Source: an uncultured Lachnospiraceae bacterium (GTDB taxonomy: Bacteria; Bacillota; Clostridia; Lachnospirales; Lachnospiraceae). From it: a DNA stretch of 56,210 nt. Below, in pieces: positions 1-7,734 of the stretch. Location of the stretch: the NCBI GenBank assembly GCA_900553355.1, contig USDK01000011.1, forward strand, positions 1 through 56,210, given 5' to 3'. Every line of letters begins with the position of its first letter. Positions within the stretch are counted from its first letter, which is position 1. Both the position numbers and the translations under genes were made by a program. The notes under the pieces are model-generated. The model was not told the DNA's origin, made no database searches, and saw only the letters and a list, made by a program, of their open reading frames with translations.

Positions 1-48
1 ATAACAAGAAGGAAGGGGCCAAAGATTCAATAAAAAGGAGGAATCTGT

Positions 49-804
49 ATGAAGCTTGAGAAGAAAAATTTAATCGTAGAGAGACCTTATAAATCAGTTT
101 ATAAGACAGAGGAAGGTATTGTTAAAATATTTGCAACAGATCATCCGAAGTCAGCGGTATTTAATGAAGCATTGAATACAGTGAAAGTTGAAGAAACAGG
201 ATTGGATATTCCGAAACTAAAAGAGGTAACTCAGATTAATGGGGAATGGGCGCTGGTCATTGAGAACCGGGAAGGAAAAACTTTGGAAGAAATGATGAAA
301 ATTGACCGTGCCAATCTTGAAAAATACATGTCAGATTTTGTAGATCTTCAGCTTAAAGTACAGAGCAAAACGGCCACAACATTACCGAAATTAAAAGACA
401 AACTGGCAGATGAGATAAGAAGTCTGAAAGATTTGGATGCAACAGAACGTTATGAGCTTTTGACCAGATTGGAAGGAATGCCGAAGCATACGAAATTGTG
501 TCACGGTGATTTTAACCCGAGTAATGTGATTGTTGAAAAGAACGGAAAGATGACAGTGATCGACTGGGCACATGCTTCACAGGGAAATGCAAGTGCAGAT
601 GCTGCAATGACATATCTGTTATTTGCATTACATGATCAGGAAAGTGCAGATCTTTATCTTAAGTTATTCTGCAAGAAGAGTGACACAGCAAGACAGTATG
701 TAGAACAATGGCTGCCAATCGTAGCTGCTGCAGAGCTTGGGAAAGATATCCGTCTGGAAAAAGACTTCTTGATGAAATGGATCGATGTTATGGAGTATGA
801 ATAG
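49..804 (+). CDS. APH-fold phosphotransferase family protein
   Basis: Predicted cytoplasmic small-molecule kinase of the aminoglycoside/choline phosphotransferase fold. The catalytic loop HGDFNPSN lies near residues 151-158, and VIDWAHAS near residue 172 is the expected metal-binding Asp segment. The length of 251 aa is normal for the family. The ATG follows a good AAGGAGG site. It is followed by a strong hairpin and a convergent gene, so it is the last gene of its transcript. Nothing nearby identifies the substrate; the family includes choline, homoserine and aminoglycoside kinases, and a resistance role should not be assumed. Confidence 0.8.
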   Translation: MKLEKKNLIVERPYKSVYKTEEGIVKIFATDHPKSAVFNEALNTVKVEETGLDIPKLKEVTQINGEWALVIENREGKTLEEMMKIDRANLEKYMSDFVDLQLKVQSKTATTLPKLKDKLADEIRSLKDLDATERYELLTRLEGMPKHTKLCHGDFNPSNVIVEKNGKMTVIDWAHASQGNASADAAMTYLLFALHDQESADLYLKLFCKKSDTARQYVEQWLPIVAAAELGKDIRLEKDFLMKWIDVMEYE

Positions 805-848
805 ATGATATTAATACAGGAAAGGTGTTGCCGCTAATTTCTACCGTG

Positions 849-903
849 TACTATGGTATAAAAAATAAGCCTCAAAATGAGGCTTATTTTTTATACCATA
901 GTA
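849..903. terminator. Bidirectional terminator, 26-bp perfect stem
   Basis: A 26-bp perfect inverted repeat (849-874 with 878-903) with a 3-nt AAA loop. Both arms carry A/T runs next to a GCCTCA/TGAGGC core. It sits between the convergent genes ending at 804 and 935 and can serve as terminator for both strands. The perfect stem is unusually long for an intrinsic terminator. Confidence 0.85.
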
Positions 904-934
904 TGCAGGAGACAATGTCAGCTACTAAATAAAA

Positions 935-2098
935 TTAGAAAAATACATTTCCACCAATGTTGATTCCGGATACACCGGTTGACGCGGATCTGAACTGCAG
1001 ACAATTGATAACTGCAGAATGTCTTGCACCACCAAGTGCAGCCCGAGCTACAGAATAAGCGGTGGATGAAGCACCTTTACTCAGTACTTTATTCAATGAA
1101 CCGTTCCAGGTTGGAGCGAATTGTCCTGACTGGTATATAACAGCACGCAGAGTATTCGGATAAGCCGGGCTTGCTACGCGGTTCATGATAACAGTTGCAA
1201 CAGCAAGCATTCCATCATAACTACCTGCCTCACATTGAAGGATTGCCGCTAATAATGCGACATCCGTTGTAGATACATTGGTGTTGTTACCTGTGTTGGT
1301 AGTATTGTTGCCGGTATTATTAGTGGTGTTATTTTTATTTTGATTAGTCGAACCGTTTGTTGTTGAATTTGTTTTATTCGCGTTATTCGTAGTATTGGTT
1401 GAGTTACTTGGTTTTGAGGCTTCTGATTTTACAGAGCCAGATATTTTATCATTCTGTGCAAGCTTTAATGCTTCCTCGGCAGCTTTGGCACGATCCAACT
1501 GTGCCTGATAATTTGCCAGTTCTCCGGAAGTGGATGAAATCTTTGAATTCAGTTCATCGCGTTTGCTTGTCAATGTTTCCTGAAGTCCGGAAAGTTTGCT
1601 TTGCTGTTCTTCCAGATCTTTCTGTTTCTTTTCTACATTAGCACGAACCTGCTGTAATTCTTCCAGCATAGAGCGGTCATACTTACTGATAGTTGCAACA
1701 TATTCAGCTTTATTCAGAAAATCTCCCATATTTTCGGAAGTGAGCAGAATCTGAACCAGAGATGCTCCGCCGCCTTCATACATGAATTTGATACGATCTT
1801 TCATGGAATCATACTGAGCTTCCTCATCAAGCTGAGCAGAAGCTAGATCCAGTTTTGATTTTTCTACTTTGGCAGCCAGATCCTCTACCTGACTGGAAGC
1901 AGTGTCCAGCTCTTTACTTAAAGAAGATAACTGGCTGTTTAAATCGTTTAACTCACCTTTGAGATCAGAGGTGGTATTTTCCAATTCATCTGTCGAAGGT
2001 GCTGAATATACCGGAGTACTAACAGAAGCAATTGTTACGGTGCAGATGGTAATTGCCAAAGCCGATCGTAATGCTCGTTTCTTTTTCATACTTATCAT
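935..2098 (-). CDS. Secreted coiled-coil cell-wall hydrolase (SleB/CwlJ type)
   Basis: Predicted exported peptidoglycan hydrolase. A Sec signal peptide (basic start, then a hydrophobic stretch ending near VYSA) is followed by a long coiled coil (about residues 35-215, heptad-rich, like the N-termini of PcsB/CwlO-type proteins), a low-complexity Asn/Thr linker (about 225-275) and a C-terminal Hydrolase_2 domain (about 280-387). That domain carries the motif AAILQCEAGSYDG with the presumed catalytic Glu, and VIMNRV. The first in-frame ATG (2104) is only 2 nt from the GGGAAAGG site; the ATG at 2098 has 8-nt spacing and is preferred. A further ATG at 2089 is possible. Probably involved in wall remodelling or separation rather than spore germination, because of the coiled coil. 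Confidence 0.82.
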   Translation of the reverse strand: MISMKKKRALRSALAITICTVTIASVSTPVYSAPSTDELENTTSDLKGELNDLNSQLSSLSKELDTASSQVEDLAAKVEKSKLDLASAQLDEEAQYDSMKDRIKFMYEGGGASLVQILLTSENMGDFLNKAEYVATISKYDRSMLEELQQVRANVEKKQKDLEEQQSKLSGLQETLTSKRDELNSKISSTSGELANYQAQLDRAKAAEEALKLAQNDKISGSVKSEASKPSNSTNTTNNANKTNSTTNGSTNQNKNNTTNNTGNNTTNTGNNTNVSTTDVALLAAILQCEAGSYDGMLAVATVIMNRVASPAYPNTLRAVIYQSGQFAPTWNGSLNKVLSKGASSTAYSVARAALGGARHSAVINCLQFRSASTGVSGINIGGNVFF

Positions 2099-2133
2099 AA
2101 ACATATCCTTTCCCTTTTCGCGAATGCTTATCT

Positions 2134-2162
2134 ATTATACAACAAAATTCATTATAAAGCAA
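2134..2162 (-). promoter_or_regulatory. Predicted promoter of the cell-wall hydrolase
   Basis: On the minus strand TTGCTT (2162-2157), a 17-bp spacer and TATAAT (2139-2134) form a sigma-A-like promoter about 35 nt upstream of the hydrolase start. Confidence 0.45.
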
Positions 2163-2226
2163 ATTTTAGGTTTCTTTTGGCAGGTTAAAGATATATTAAA
2201 CTTTATGTAAACTAATTCGGAAAAGG

Positions 2227-2255
2227 TTTACAGAGGAAAGAATTATGTATAAAAT
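2227..2255 (+). promoter_or_regulatory. Predicted promoter of the gene at 2297
   Basis: TTTACA (2227-2232), 17 bp and TAAAAT (2250-2255) lie about 40 nt upstream of the start at 2297, divergent from the promoter at 2134-2162. Confidence 0.4.
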
Positions 2256-2296
2256 AAATAGGTAGAATGTCTGAATAAGAGAGGAATATATATAAT

Positions 2297-2878
2297 ATGA
2301 AAAAATACGAAGAAGAAAATTATAGGTTGGAAAATATCAGTGAGCAGATCTATCCGTGGATAAAAGCAGAGCTTACGGATTCCCAGGCTTTGAATGGAAA
2401 GCATTTTTCGGAAGAAGATGCACCTGTAATTGGGTTCCTTGGGGATCTGAACGTAGTGTTTGCAATTAAAAGAGGGGAAGATATATATGAGATCTTAAAG
2501 GATAACATGCTTCCGCCTGAATGTGATATCATAAAACTGTATCATAAAGCTTGTGAAAATCTGAACAGAGATGTAGAATTTGTAATTGCGAATACCTGGT
2601 ATGGGGGATATGGGATCGTAGCAGACGGACATCATGAGGCAAGTTCCGTGTGCTTTAAGCATATCTGGCAGGTCTGCGCAGACAAGTTGAAGGATGATCT
2701 GATTATCATGATTCCGAGAAAAGATACAGTGTTGTTTGCTCCGGCCGGAAATAAAGATATCGTTGAAAAAATGATCGATCACGGAGAAAAGGCATATGAA
2801 CAGGGAGAGAATAAGATCAGTAAGAAACTTCTTATGTTTTTAAGAGAAGGAAAGGAATTAATTACATATGAAAATTAA
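2297..2878 (+). CDS. Conserved hypothetical protein, possibly DUF5688/DUF1444-like
   Basis: A 193-aa soluble protein without signal peptide or membrane segment. The order of elements (a segment like APVIGFLGDLNVVFAIKR, then VIANTWYGGYGIVADG, then IIMIPRKDTVLFAPA) resembles the poorly characterised DUF1444/DUF5688 proteins common in Clostridia. I recognise no catalytic motif. It overlaps the next gene by 11 nt, so the two are co-translated. Function unknown; the family assignment is tentative. Confidence 0.6.
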   Translation: MKKYEEENYRLENISEQIYPWIKAELTDSQALNGKHFSEEDAPVIGFLGDLNVVFAIKRGEDIYEILKDNMLPPECDIIKLYHKACENLNRDVEFVIANTWYGGYGIVADGHHEASSVCFKHIWQVCADKLKDDLIIMIPRKDTVLFAPAGNKDIVEKMIDHGEKAYEQGENKISKKLLMFLREGKELITYEN

Positions 2879-3698
2879 AACCAGAATGATTGGAATGGAT
2901 CTGGATGGAACACTTTTAAAATCTGACAAAGAGTTGACACAATATACGAAAGATGTGTTGAAAAGAGCGATTGAACAGGGAATTATTGTGATGCCGGCGA
3001 CGGGAAGACCTATTACGGGAGTGCCAAAGGAACTGCTGGAATTCCCGGGCATACGTTATGCGGTTACTGCGAACGGCGGAAGAGTTATAGATCTTGAGAA
3101 GAATGAAGCAATTGTAGAGGAACTGCTTCCACATGATATTGCAGAAGTAATGATGGACGTATTCGAACATTATGATACATTTCGGGAGATTTATTTTGAT
3201 GGCGTAGGCTATGCCTCGCGGGAAGCACTGGAACATATTGGTAAATATCTGAGTGTTCCGGCAATGGCGAATTATATTATGTCTACACGTGTGGCAGTGG
3301 ATGATGTGAGAGTCAAATTTGATGAGACGAAACTTCCTGTAGATAAGATCCAGGCGTTATTTACTTCTGTGGAAGATCGTGATGCGGCCAGAAAAGAGAT
3401 CGAAGATGTTCCGGGAATTGAGATCACGGGAGCGCTTCCGATGAATCTGGAGATTAATGCAGCAGGAGTGAACAAGGGAAAAGCAATGATCGAACTTGGA
3501 AAGCTTCTTGGAATTCCAAGAGAAGAAATCATGGCGTTCGGAGATGGCAACAATGATCTGAAGATGCTGAAAGAAGTAGGAACGGGTGTGGCAATGGAAA
3601 ATGCCATTCCTTCCGTAAAAGAAGCAGCAGATTATGTGGCATTATCCAATGACGAAGAGGGCGTTGCGAAATTTATAGAAAAATATGTGCTGGATTAA
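2868..3698 (+). CDS. Cof-type HAD-IIB family phosphatase
   Basis: Cytoplasmic haloacid-dehalogenase phosphatase, probably acting on sugar phosphates or other phosphometabolites. Motif I is GMDLDGTLL (residues 8-16, nucleophile Asp), motif II is PATGRP near residue 43, and motif IV is FGDGNNDLKML near residue 224. The C2B cap fills the middle. The length of 276 aa is typical of Cof/YidA proteins. It overlaps the 3' end of the upstream gene and is followed after 15 nt by uppP, suggesting one transcript. Substrate cannot be told from sequence. Confidence 0.9.
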   Translation: MKIKTRMIGMDLDGTLLKSDKELTQYTKDVLKRAIEQGIIVMPATGRPITGVPKELLEFPGIRYAVTANGGRVIDLEKNEAIVEELLPHDIAEVMMDVFEHYDTFREIYFDGVGYASREALEHIGKYLSVPAMANYIMSTRVAVDDVRVKFDETKLPVDKIQALFTSVEDRDAARKEIEDVPGIEITGALPMNLEINAAGVNKGKAMIELGKLLGIPREEIMAFGDGNNDLKMLKEVGTGVAMENAIPSVKEAADYVALSNDEEGVAKFIEKYVLD

Positions 3699-3713
3699 GG
3701 AAAGGAGCGCAAC

Positions 3714-4541
3714 ATGTTAGATATTATCAAGGTTATAATTTTAGGAATTGTAGAGGGAATCACAGAGTGGCTTCCTGTCAGCAGTACCGGACATCTGATT
3801 CTGGTTGGAAATGTGCTGAAACCAAGTATGAGTGATGCATTTATGGAAATGTTCGATGTAGTGATCCAGCTGGGTGCGATCATGGCGGTAGTGGTACTGT
3901 ATTTTCACAAGCTGAATCCATTTTCACCAAAGAAAACACAGCGTCAGAAGATGCTGACCTGGCAGATGTGGATCAAGGTGCTGATCGCCTCTGTTCCGGC
4001 CGCTGTGATCGGTCTTCTGTTTAATGATGTGCTGGACCGTCTGTTCTATAAACCGCTGCCGGTGGCGATTATGCTGATTGTCTATGGTATTTTATTCATT
4101 GTCGTTGAAAATCGGAACGCAGGGAGAAAACCATCCGTGACAAAAATCTCCCAGTTAAGTATACAGATGCTTCTGTGGATTGGATTTTTCCAGATGCTGG
4201 CGCTGATCCCGGGTACGTCCCGTTCAGGAGCGACCATCGTAGGAGCCCTGATTATCGGAGTATCCAGAGAGGTGGCGGCAGAGTTTACCTTTTTCCTCGC
4301 GATTCCGGTCATGTTCGGAGCCAGTCTGCTGAAGCTGATAGGGTTTGGCTTTGCCTTTACGGGAGGCGAGCTTGGATACCTGCTTCTGGGATGTGTGGTA
4401 TCCTTTGGTGTCTCCATAGTGGCAATCAAATTCCTGATGGGTTATATCAAGCAGAATGACTTCAAAGTATTCGGATATTACCGGATCGTGCTGGGCGCTT
4501 TGATTATTATCGTATCCCTGGTTCAGCTGGCAATCGGATAA
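3714..4541 (+). CDS. uppP: Undecaprenyl-diphosphatase
   Basis: Integral membrane enzyme (BacA/UppP family) that dephosphorylates undecaprenyl diphosphate to recycle the lipid carrier for wall synthesis; extra copies give bacitracin tolerance. The two family signatures are present: EGITEWLPVSSTGHL near residues 14-28 and PGTSRSGATI near residues 166-175, which contribute the catalytic Glu, Ser, His and Arg. Several hydrophobic helices follow, and 275 aa is the usual length. The start has a GGAAAGGAG site. It is the last gene before the amino acid transporter promoter. Confidence 0.95.
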   Translation: MLDIIKVIILGIVEGITEWLPVSSTGHLILVGNVLKPSMSDAFMEMFDVVIQLGAIMAVVVLYFHKLNPFSPKKTQRQKMLTWQMWIKVLIASVPAAVIGLLFNDVLDRLFYKPLPVAIMLIVYGILFIVVENRNAGRKPSVTKISQLSIQMLLWIGFFQMLALIPGTSRSGATIVGALIIGVSREVAAEFTFFLAIPVMFGASLLKLIGFGFAFTGGELGYLLLGCVVSFGVSIVAIKFLMGYIKQNDFKVFGYYRIVLGALIIIVSLVQLAIG

Positions 4542-4548
4542 ATAAGGC

Positions 4549-4576
4549 TTGCTTTTTCTTAAGAACGTGTTATAAT
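4549..4576 (+). promoter_or_regulatory. Promoter of the amino acid ABC importer operon
   Basis: TTGCTT (4549-4554), 16-bp spacer and TATAAT (4571-4576) preceded by TG (extended -10), about 45 nt upstream of the binding-protein start. Confidence 0.6.
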
Positions 4577-4587
4577 TATGAGAACAA

Positions 4588-4605
4588 TTTGTATATTTAT
4601 ACAAA
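4588..4605 (+). promoter_or_regulatory. Candidate operator, perfect inverted repeat
   Basis: TTTGTATA-TT-TATACAAA is a perfect 8-bp inverted repeat with a 2-nt centre, starting 12 nt downstream of the -10 box. It covers the early transcribed region, where a repressor would block initiation. The cognate regulator is not encoded next to it. Confidence 0.4.
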
Positions 4606-4623
4606 GAAAAGGGAGGATATGTT

Positions 4624-5505
4624 ATGAAGAAGAAACTGGCAATGGGACTGGTTCTTATCCTGGCCTGCAGTGCACTTGCCGGATGTGGCGGAAGCAGTGA
4701 CAGTTCTGAAGGCGGGGAAGGATCCGGAGATGAAAAAGTAACGGCAAAGGTGATCGATATTGATCTGACCAGTGAGGAATATGCATTTGGTGTGGATAAA
4801 AATCAGCCGGAGCTTTTAGATCAGGTAAACAGCTTTATCGCCCAGATCAAAGATGACGGTACCTTTGATGAGATCTGCGACAGATATTTCGGCGGCGGAG
4901 AGCCCCAGGCAGTAGAGTCTGCCCAGCTGGATTCCTCCAAGGATCAGCTGGTGGTAGCAACCAATGCAGCATTTGAGCCGTTTGAGTATACGAAGGGCGA
5001 TCAGTACTATGGAATCGATATGGAGATCGCAGCGCTGATGGCAGAAGAACTGGGACAGGAGCTGGTAATCCAGAACATGGACTTCGATGCAGTCTGCCTG
5101 TCTGTGGGACAGCAGAAATGTGACATCGCGATGGCAGGACTTACGATCAATGAGGAAAGAGAAGAGTATGTGACCTTCTCCGATCCCTATTATGAGGCGT
5201 CTCAGAGACTGATTGTCCGCAGCGATGACAACACCTTTGATGACTGCAAAGATGCGGATGCTGTAGCGGCGAAGCTTGGAGAGCTTAAGTCTTCTGATAA
5301 GATCGGCGTACAGCAGGGAACGACCGGACAGTATTATGTAGAAGGTGATGACGACTGGGGATTTGAAGGACTTCCGGCAGAATGTGTTCCATACAAGAGC
5401 GGTTCTCTGGCCGTACAGGATCTGCTGCATGGAAATATCCAGTATGTGATTATTGATGCGGCACCTGCGGCAGCAATCACGGAAGCAATCAATGAGATGC
5501 AGTAA
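4624..5505 (+). CDS. Amino acid ABC transporter binding lipoprotein, circularly permuted SBP_bac_3
   Basis: Extracytoplasmic binding lipoprotein for a polar amino acid importer. Signal peptide with lipobox ALAGC (Cys21). Residues about 41-90 (VIDIDLTSEEYAFGV through DDGTFDEICDRYFGG) match the segment that normally ends SBP_bac_3 proteins (the YGIAVKKG...DGTYDKIYDKYFG region). The normal N-terminal lobe then begins near residue 107 (DQLVVATNAAFEPFEY), and the protein stops at VIIDAAPAAAITEAI, just before the position where that terminal segment would follow. The order is thus rotated. It is followed by permease and ATPase genes and separated from them by a hairpin. Substrate unknown (polar amino acid by family). 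Confidence 0.88.
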   Translation: MKKKLAMGLVLILACSALAGCGGSSDSSEGGEGSGDEKVTAKVIDIDLTSEEYAFGVDKNQPELLDQVNSFIAQIKDDGTFDEICDRYFGGGEPQAVESAQLDSSKDQLVVATNAAFEPFEYTKGDQYYGIDMEIAALMAEELGQELVIQNMDFDAVCLSVGQQKCDIAMAGLTINEEREEYVTFSDPYYEASQRLIVRSDDNTFDDCKDADAVAAKLGELKSSDKIGVQQGTTGQYYVEGDDDWGFEGLPAECVPYKSGSLAVQDLLHGNIQYVIIDAAPAAAITEAINEMQ

Positions 5506-5531
5506 AAGATAGAATTTGGAAGGCAATACGG

Positions 5532-5569
5532 GGAAGGCAGTCTTTTTAAGAACAGGCCTTCCTCTTTTT
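5532..5569 (+). terminator. Intra-operon hairpin between binding protein and permease
   Basis: GGAAGGC (5532-5538) pairs with GCCTTCC (5556-5562) and is followed by TCTTTTT. A leaky terminator here would give more binding protein than permease and ATPase. Confidence 0.6.
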
Positions 5570-5583
5570 GAGAAGGGAAGACT

Positions 5584-6294
5584 ATGGGAAATTTTGGCCA
5601 GAAAGTAGATAAATTTATAGAGATATTTCTGGAGCAGAACGGCTATGTCAAAGTCGTGGAAGGGCTTCAGAATACTCTGCTTATCGCAGTGACCGGTCTG
5701 ATTATCGGTATCCTGATCGGAACCATCATTGCGACAGTACGGGTACTGCCGAAGTATAAGCGGCTGCCCAGAATCCTGAACGGAATCTGCAGCTTCTATG
5801 TGGCACTGTTCCGGGGAACTCCAATGGTGGTACAGCTGCTGGTATTTTATTATGTGCTGCTGCCGATCCTCGGATGGCAGTTCACGGGTGTCCAGGTGGC
5901 TATGCTGGTATTTGGATTAAACAGCGGCGCCTACATATCAGAGATTATGAGAAGCGGAATCCAGTCGGTAGATCCAGGACAGATGGAAGCCGGACGAGCC
6001 GTGGGGTTAAGCTTTGGAACCAGCATGTGTAAGATCGTAATCCCACAGGCAGTAAAAAATATTCTGCCTACCCTGGGAAATGAGTTCATCTCACTGATCA
6101 AGGAAACCTCAGTCGTCAGCTTTGTAGGGGCGGCAGATCTATATGTTGCGTTTAACTATATCGGAAGCAACAGCTATGAGTTTATGGTTCCGTACCTGGT
6201 GATGGCGCTGATCTATATTGCGCTGGTACTGGTGATCACGCTGCTGATTAAAATCTTGGAAAGGAGCCTGAAGAAGAGTGATAGAAGTAATTAA
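5584..6294 (+). CDS. Polar amino acid ABC transporter permease
   Basis: Membrane permease of the HisM/GlnP type. The EAA loop that docks the ATPase is visible as EAGRAVGLSFGTSMCKIV followed by PQAVKN (about residues 139-165), and several hydrophobic helices precede and follow it. 236 aa is a normal length. Its end overlaps the start of the ATPase gene by 17 nt, so the two are translationally coupled. It acts with the upstream binding lipoprotein. Confidence 0.92.
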   Translation: MGNFGQKVDKFIEIFLEQNGYVKVVEGLQNTLLIAVTGLIIGILIGTIIATVRVLPKYKRLPRILNGICSFYVALFRGTPMVVQLLVFYYVLLPILGWQFTGVQVAMLVFGLNSGAYISEIMRSGIQSVDPGQMEAGRAVGLSFGTSMCKIVIPQAVKNILPTLGNEFISLIKETSVVSFVGAADLYVAFNYIGSNSYEFMVPYLVMALIYIALVLVITLLIKILERSLKKSDRSN

Positions 6295-7105
6295 TCTCAG
6301 GAAAGACTTCGGCGATACAAAAGTGCTGAAGGATATCAATATCACGATCAATAAAGGGGATATCGTGGCGGTGCTCGGACCTTCCGGCTCCGGGAAAAGT
6401 ACGTTCCTGCGGTGCCTGAACTGTATGGAAGATCCCACATCGGGAAGCATTATATTTAATGGTGTGGATATCGCGGATATGAAGGTAGATATCAATGTGC
6501 ACAGACGTCACATGGGAATGGTATTCCAGCATTTCAATCTGTTTCAGAATAAAACGGTCCTCCAGAACGTGATGATGGCGCCGGCCTATTTAAAGTGTAA
6601 GGATCTTAAGAAAGCGAAACGGGAAAACAGGAAGATCAAGTTCCAGAATCTGTTCCGCGGCGGGGATAAAAAAGAACTGATCCCGATCGATAAGACGAAG
6701 GAACAGATCGTCAAAGAGACCCGGGAGAGAGCAATGGAACTGTTAAAGAGAATCGGTCTGGATGACAAGGCCGATGCCTATCCTTCCACATTATCCGGCG
6801 GACAGAAACAGCGTGTGGCGATCATCCGGTCTCTGGCCATGGATCCGGATGTGATCCTGTTTGATGAGCCTACGTCTGCCCTGGATCCAGAGATGGTAGG
6901 AGAGGTGCTGGATCTGATGAAAGAGCTGGCAAGAGACGGTATGACTATGGTAGTCGTTACCCATGAAATGGGATTTGCAAGAGAAGTAGCTTCCAGAGTG
7001 ATCTTTATGGATGAGGGTCAGATCAAGGAGGAAGCAGGGCCGGAAGAATTTTTTGAACACCCGAAAGATCCAAGGCTTCAGGAATTTTTGTCCAAAATCT
7101 TATAG
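6278..7105 (+). CDS. Polar amino acid ABC transporter ATP-binding protein, with insertion
   Basis: GlnQ-type ATPase of the same importer. Walker A GPSGSGKST (about 34-42), Q-loop region MVFQHFNLF, signature LSGGQKQR, Walker B VILFDEPTSALDP and the switch His in VVTHEMGF are intact. The start is GTG at 6278, preceded by AAGGAG. At 275 aa it is about 30 residues longer than usual: a basic segment rich in Lys/Arg (about residues 108-145, KKAKRENRKIKFQNLFRGG onward) is inserted between the Q-loop and the signature motif. The hairpin at 7129 ends the operon. Confidence 0.92.
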   Translation: MIEVINLRKDFGDTKVLKDINITINKGDIVAVLGPSGSGKSTFLRCLNCMEDPTSGSIIFNGVDIADMKVDINVHRRHMGMVFQHFNLFQNKTVLQNVMMAPAYLKCKDLKKAKRENRKIKFQNLFRGGDKKELIPIDKTKEQIVKETRERAMELLKRIGLDDKADAYPSTLSGGQKQRVAIIRSLAMDPDVILFDEPTSALDPEMVGEVLDLMKELARDGMTMVVVTHEMGFAREVASRVIFMDEGQIKEEAGPEEFFEHPKDPRLQEFLSKIL

Positions 7106-7128
7106 TCATAATGAAAGAATGAGTTGTG

Positions 7129-7160
7129 AAAAGGCCGGAACAAAAATGTTCCGGCCTTTT
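7129..7160. terminator. Terminator after the amino acid importer operon
   Basis: AAAAGGCCGGAACA (7129-7142) is perfectly complementary to TGTTCCGGCCTTTT (7147-7160) with a 4-nt loop. It lies between convergent genes and can work in both directions. Confidence 0.85.
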
Positions 7161-7211
7161 ACTGCGCATTAACATAAGGGAAAATATGTCATAAAAAGGT
7201 AATGGTTCTGT

Positions 7212-7625
7212 TTATATCGGAAGTTCCAGATAAATATCTTTTCCTTCTTTAATAGAAATTACAACTTTTCCATGCTGAATTTTTGTAACTGCACCGGCAA
7301 CATTTACTTCTGCAGGCTGAGAGGTGGCAGCAGAATCAGTGTCTTCCTCCGGTTCTTCTGTGACAGATACAGCTTCCTTATATCCTTCAACATTGTCTGG
7401 GGTTAATGGGGCCAAAGAATCGCTGGTTTTTGTTAACTTTGCACCAAGCACCTGTCCGATCGTCAGACAGCCGTCCAGAGTTAACAGTCCAGAGTCTACC
7501 AGTTCGTCAAAAATCGCCGGATCCTCCAGATTTGCAGCTTCGATGGTGATACCAGCTTCCGCTCTGCAACATAAAACAGCCGGATCATTCACATGTGCTT
7601 TTGCAGTTTCTGCAGTAATTGACAT
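7212..7625 (-). CDS. Small protein resembling the N-terminus of D-proline reductase proprotein PrdA
   Basis: 137 aa, soluble. The N-terminal half (SITAETAKAHVNDPAVLCC, then ANLEDPAIFDELVDSGLL and LTIGQVLGAKLTKT) resembles from memory the start of PrdA, the proprotein of D-proline reductase. The C-terminal half is an acidic, Ala/Thr-rich linker plus a short segment (AGAVTKIQHGKVVISI). No PrdA catalytic region follows, and no prdB or proline racemase is nearby. The true start is the ATG at 7625, because AAGGAGG lies 8 nt upstream of it and inside the longer open frame. Function unknown; it could be a free-standing domain or remnant. Confidence 0.5.
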   Translation of the reverse strand: MSITAETAKAHVNDPAVLCCRAEAGITIEAANLEDPAIFDELVDSGLLTLDGCLTIGQVLGAKLTKTSDSLAPLTPDNVEGYKEAVSVTEEPEEDTDSAATSQPAEVNVAGAVTKIQHGKVVISIKEGKDIYLELPI

Positions 7626-7657
7626 TACGCTTACCTCCTTATTCATATCTATTAATC

Positions 7658-7686
7658 AGTATAGTCCTGAAAATCGGAGATATCAA
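7658..7686 (-). promoter_or_regulatory. Predicted promoter of the PrdA-N-like gene
   Basis: On the minus strand TTGATA (7686-7681), a 17-bp spacer and TATACT (7663-7658) lie about 33 nt upstream of the ATG at 7625. This shows the gene has its own promoter, separate from the aldolase gene upstream. Confidence 0.5.
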
Positions 7687-7734
7687 ATCACTTTTTATAA
7701 TGTCTGTACCTGCAAAATAGAAGTTATCTATAAA

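Noticed and set aside
49..804. Aminoglycoside resistance gene
   Set aside because: Only the general APH fold is seen; chromosomal context has no mobile or resistance markers, and the family has many other substrates.
1255..1420. Tandem repeat or CRISPR-like array
   Set aside because: This is the Asn/Thr low-complexity linker of the cell-wall hydrolase; there are no regular repeat-spacer units.
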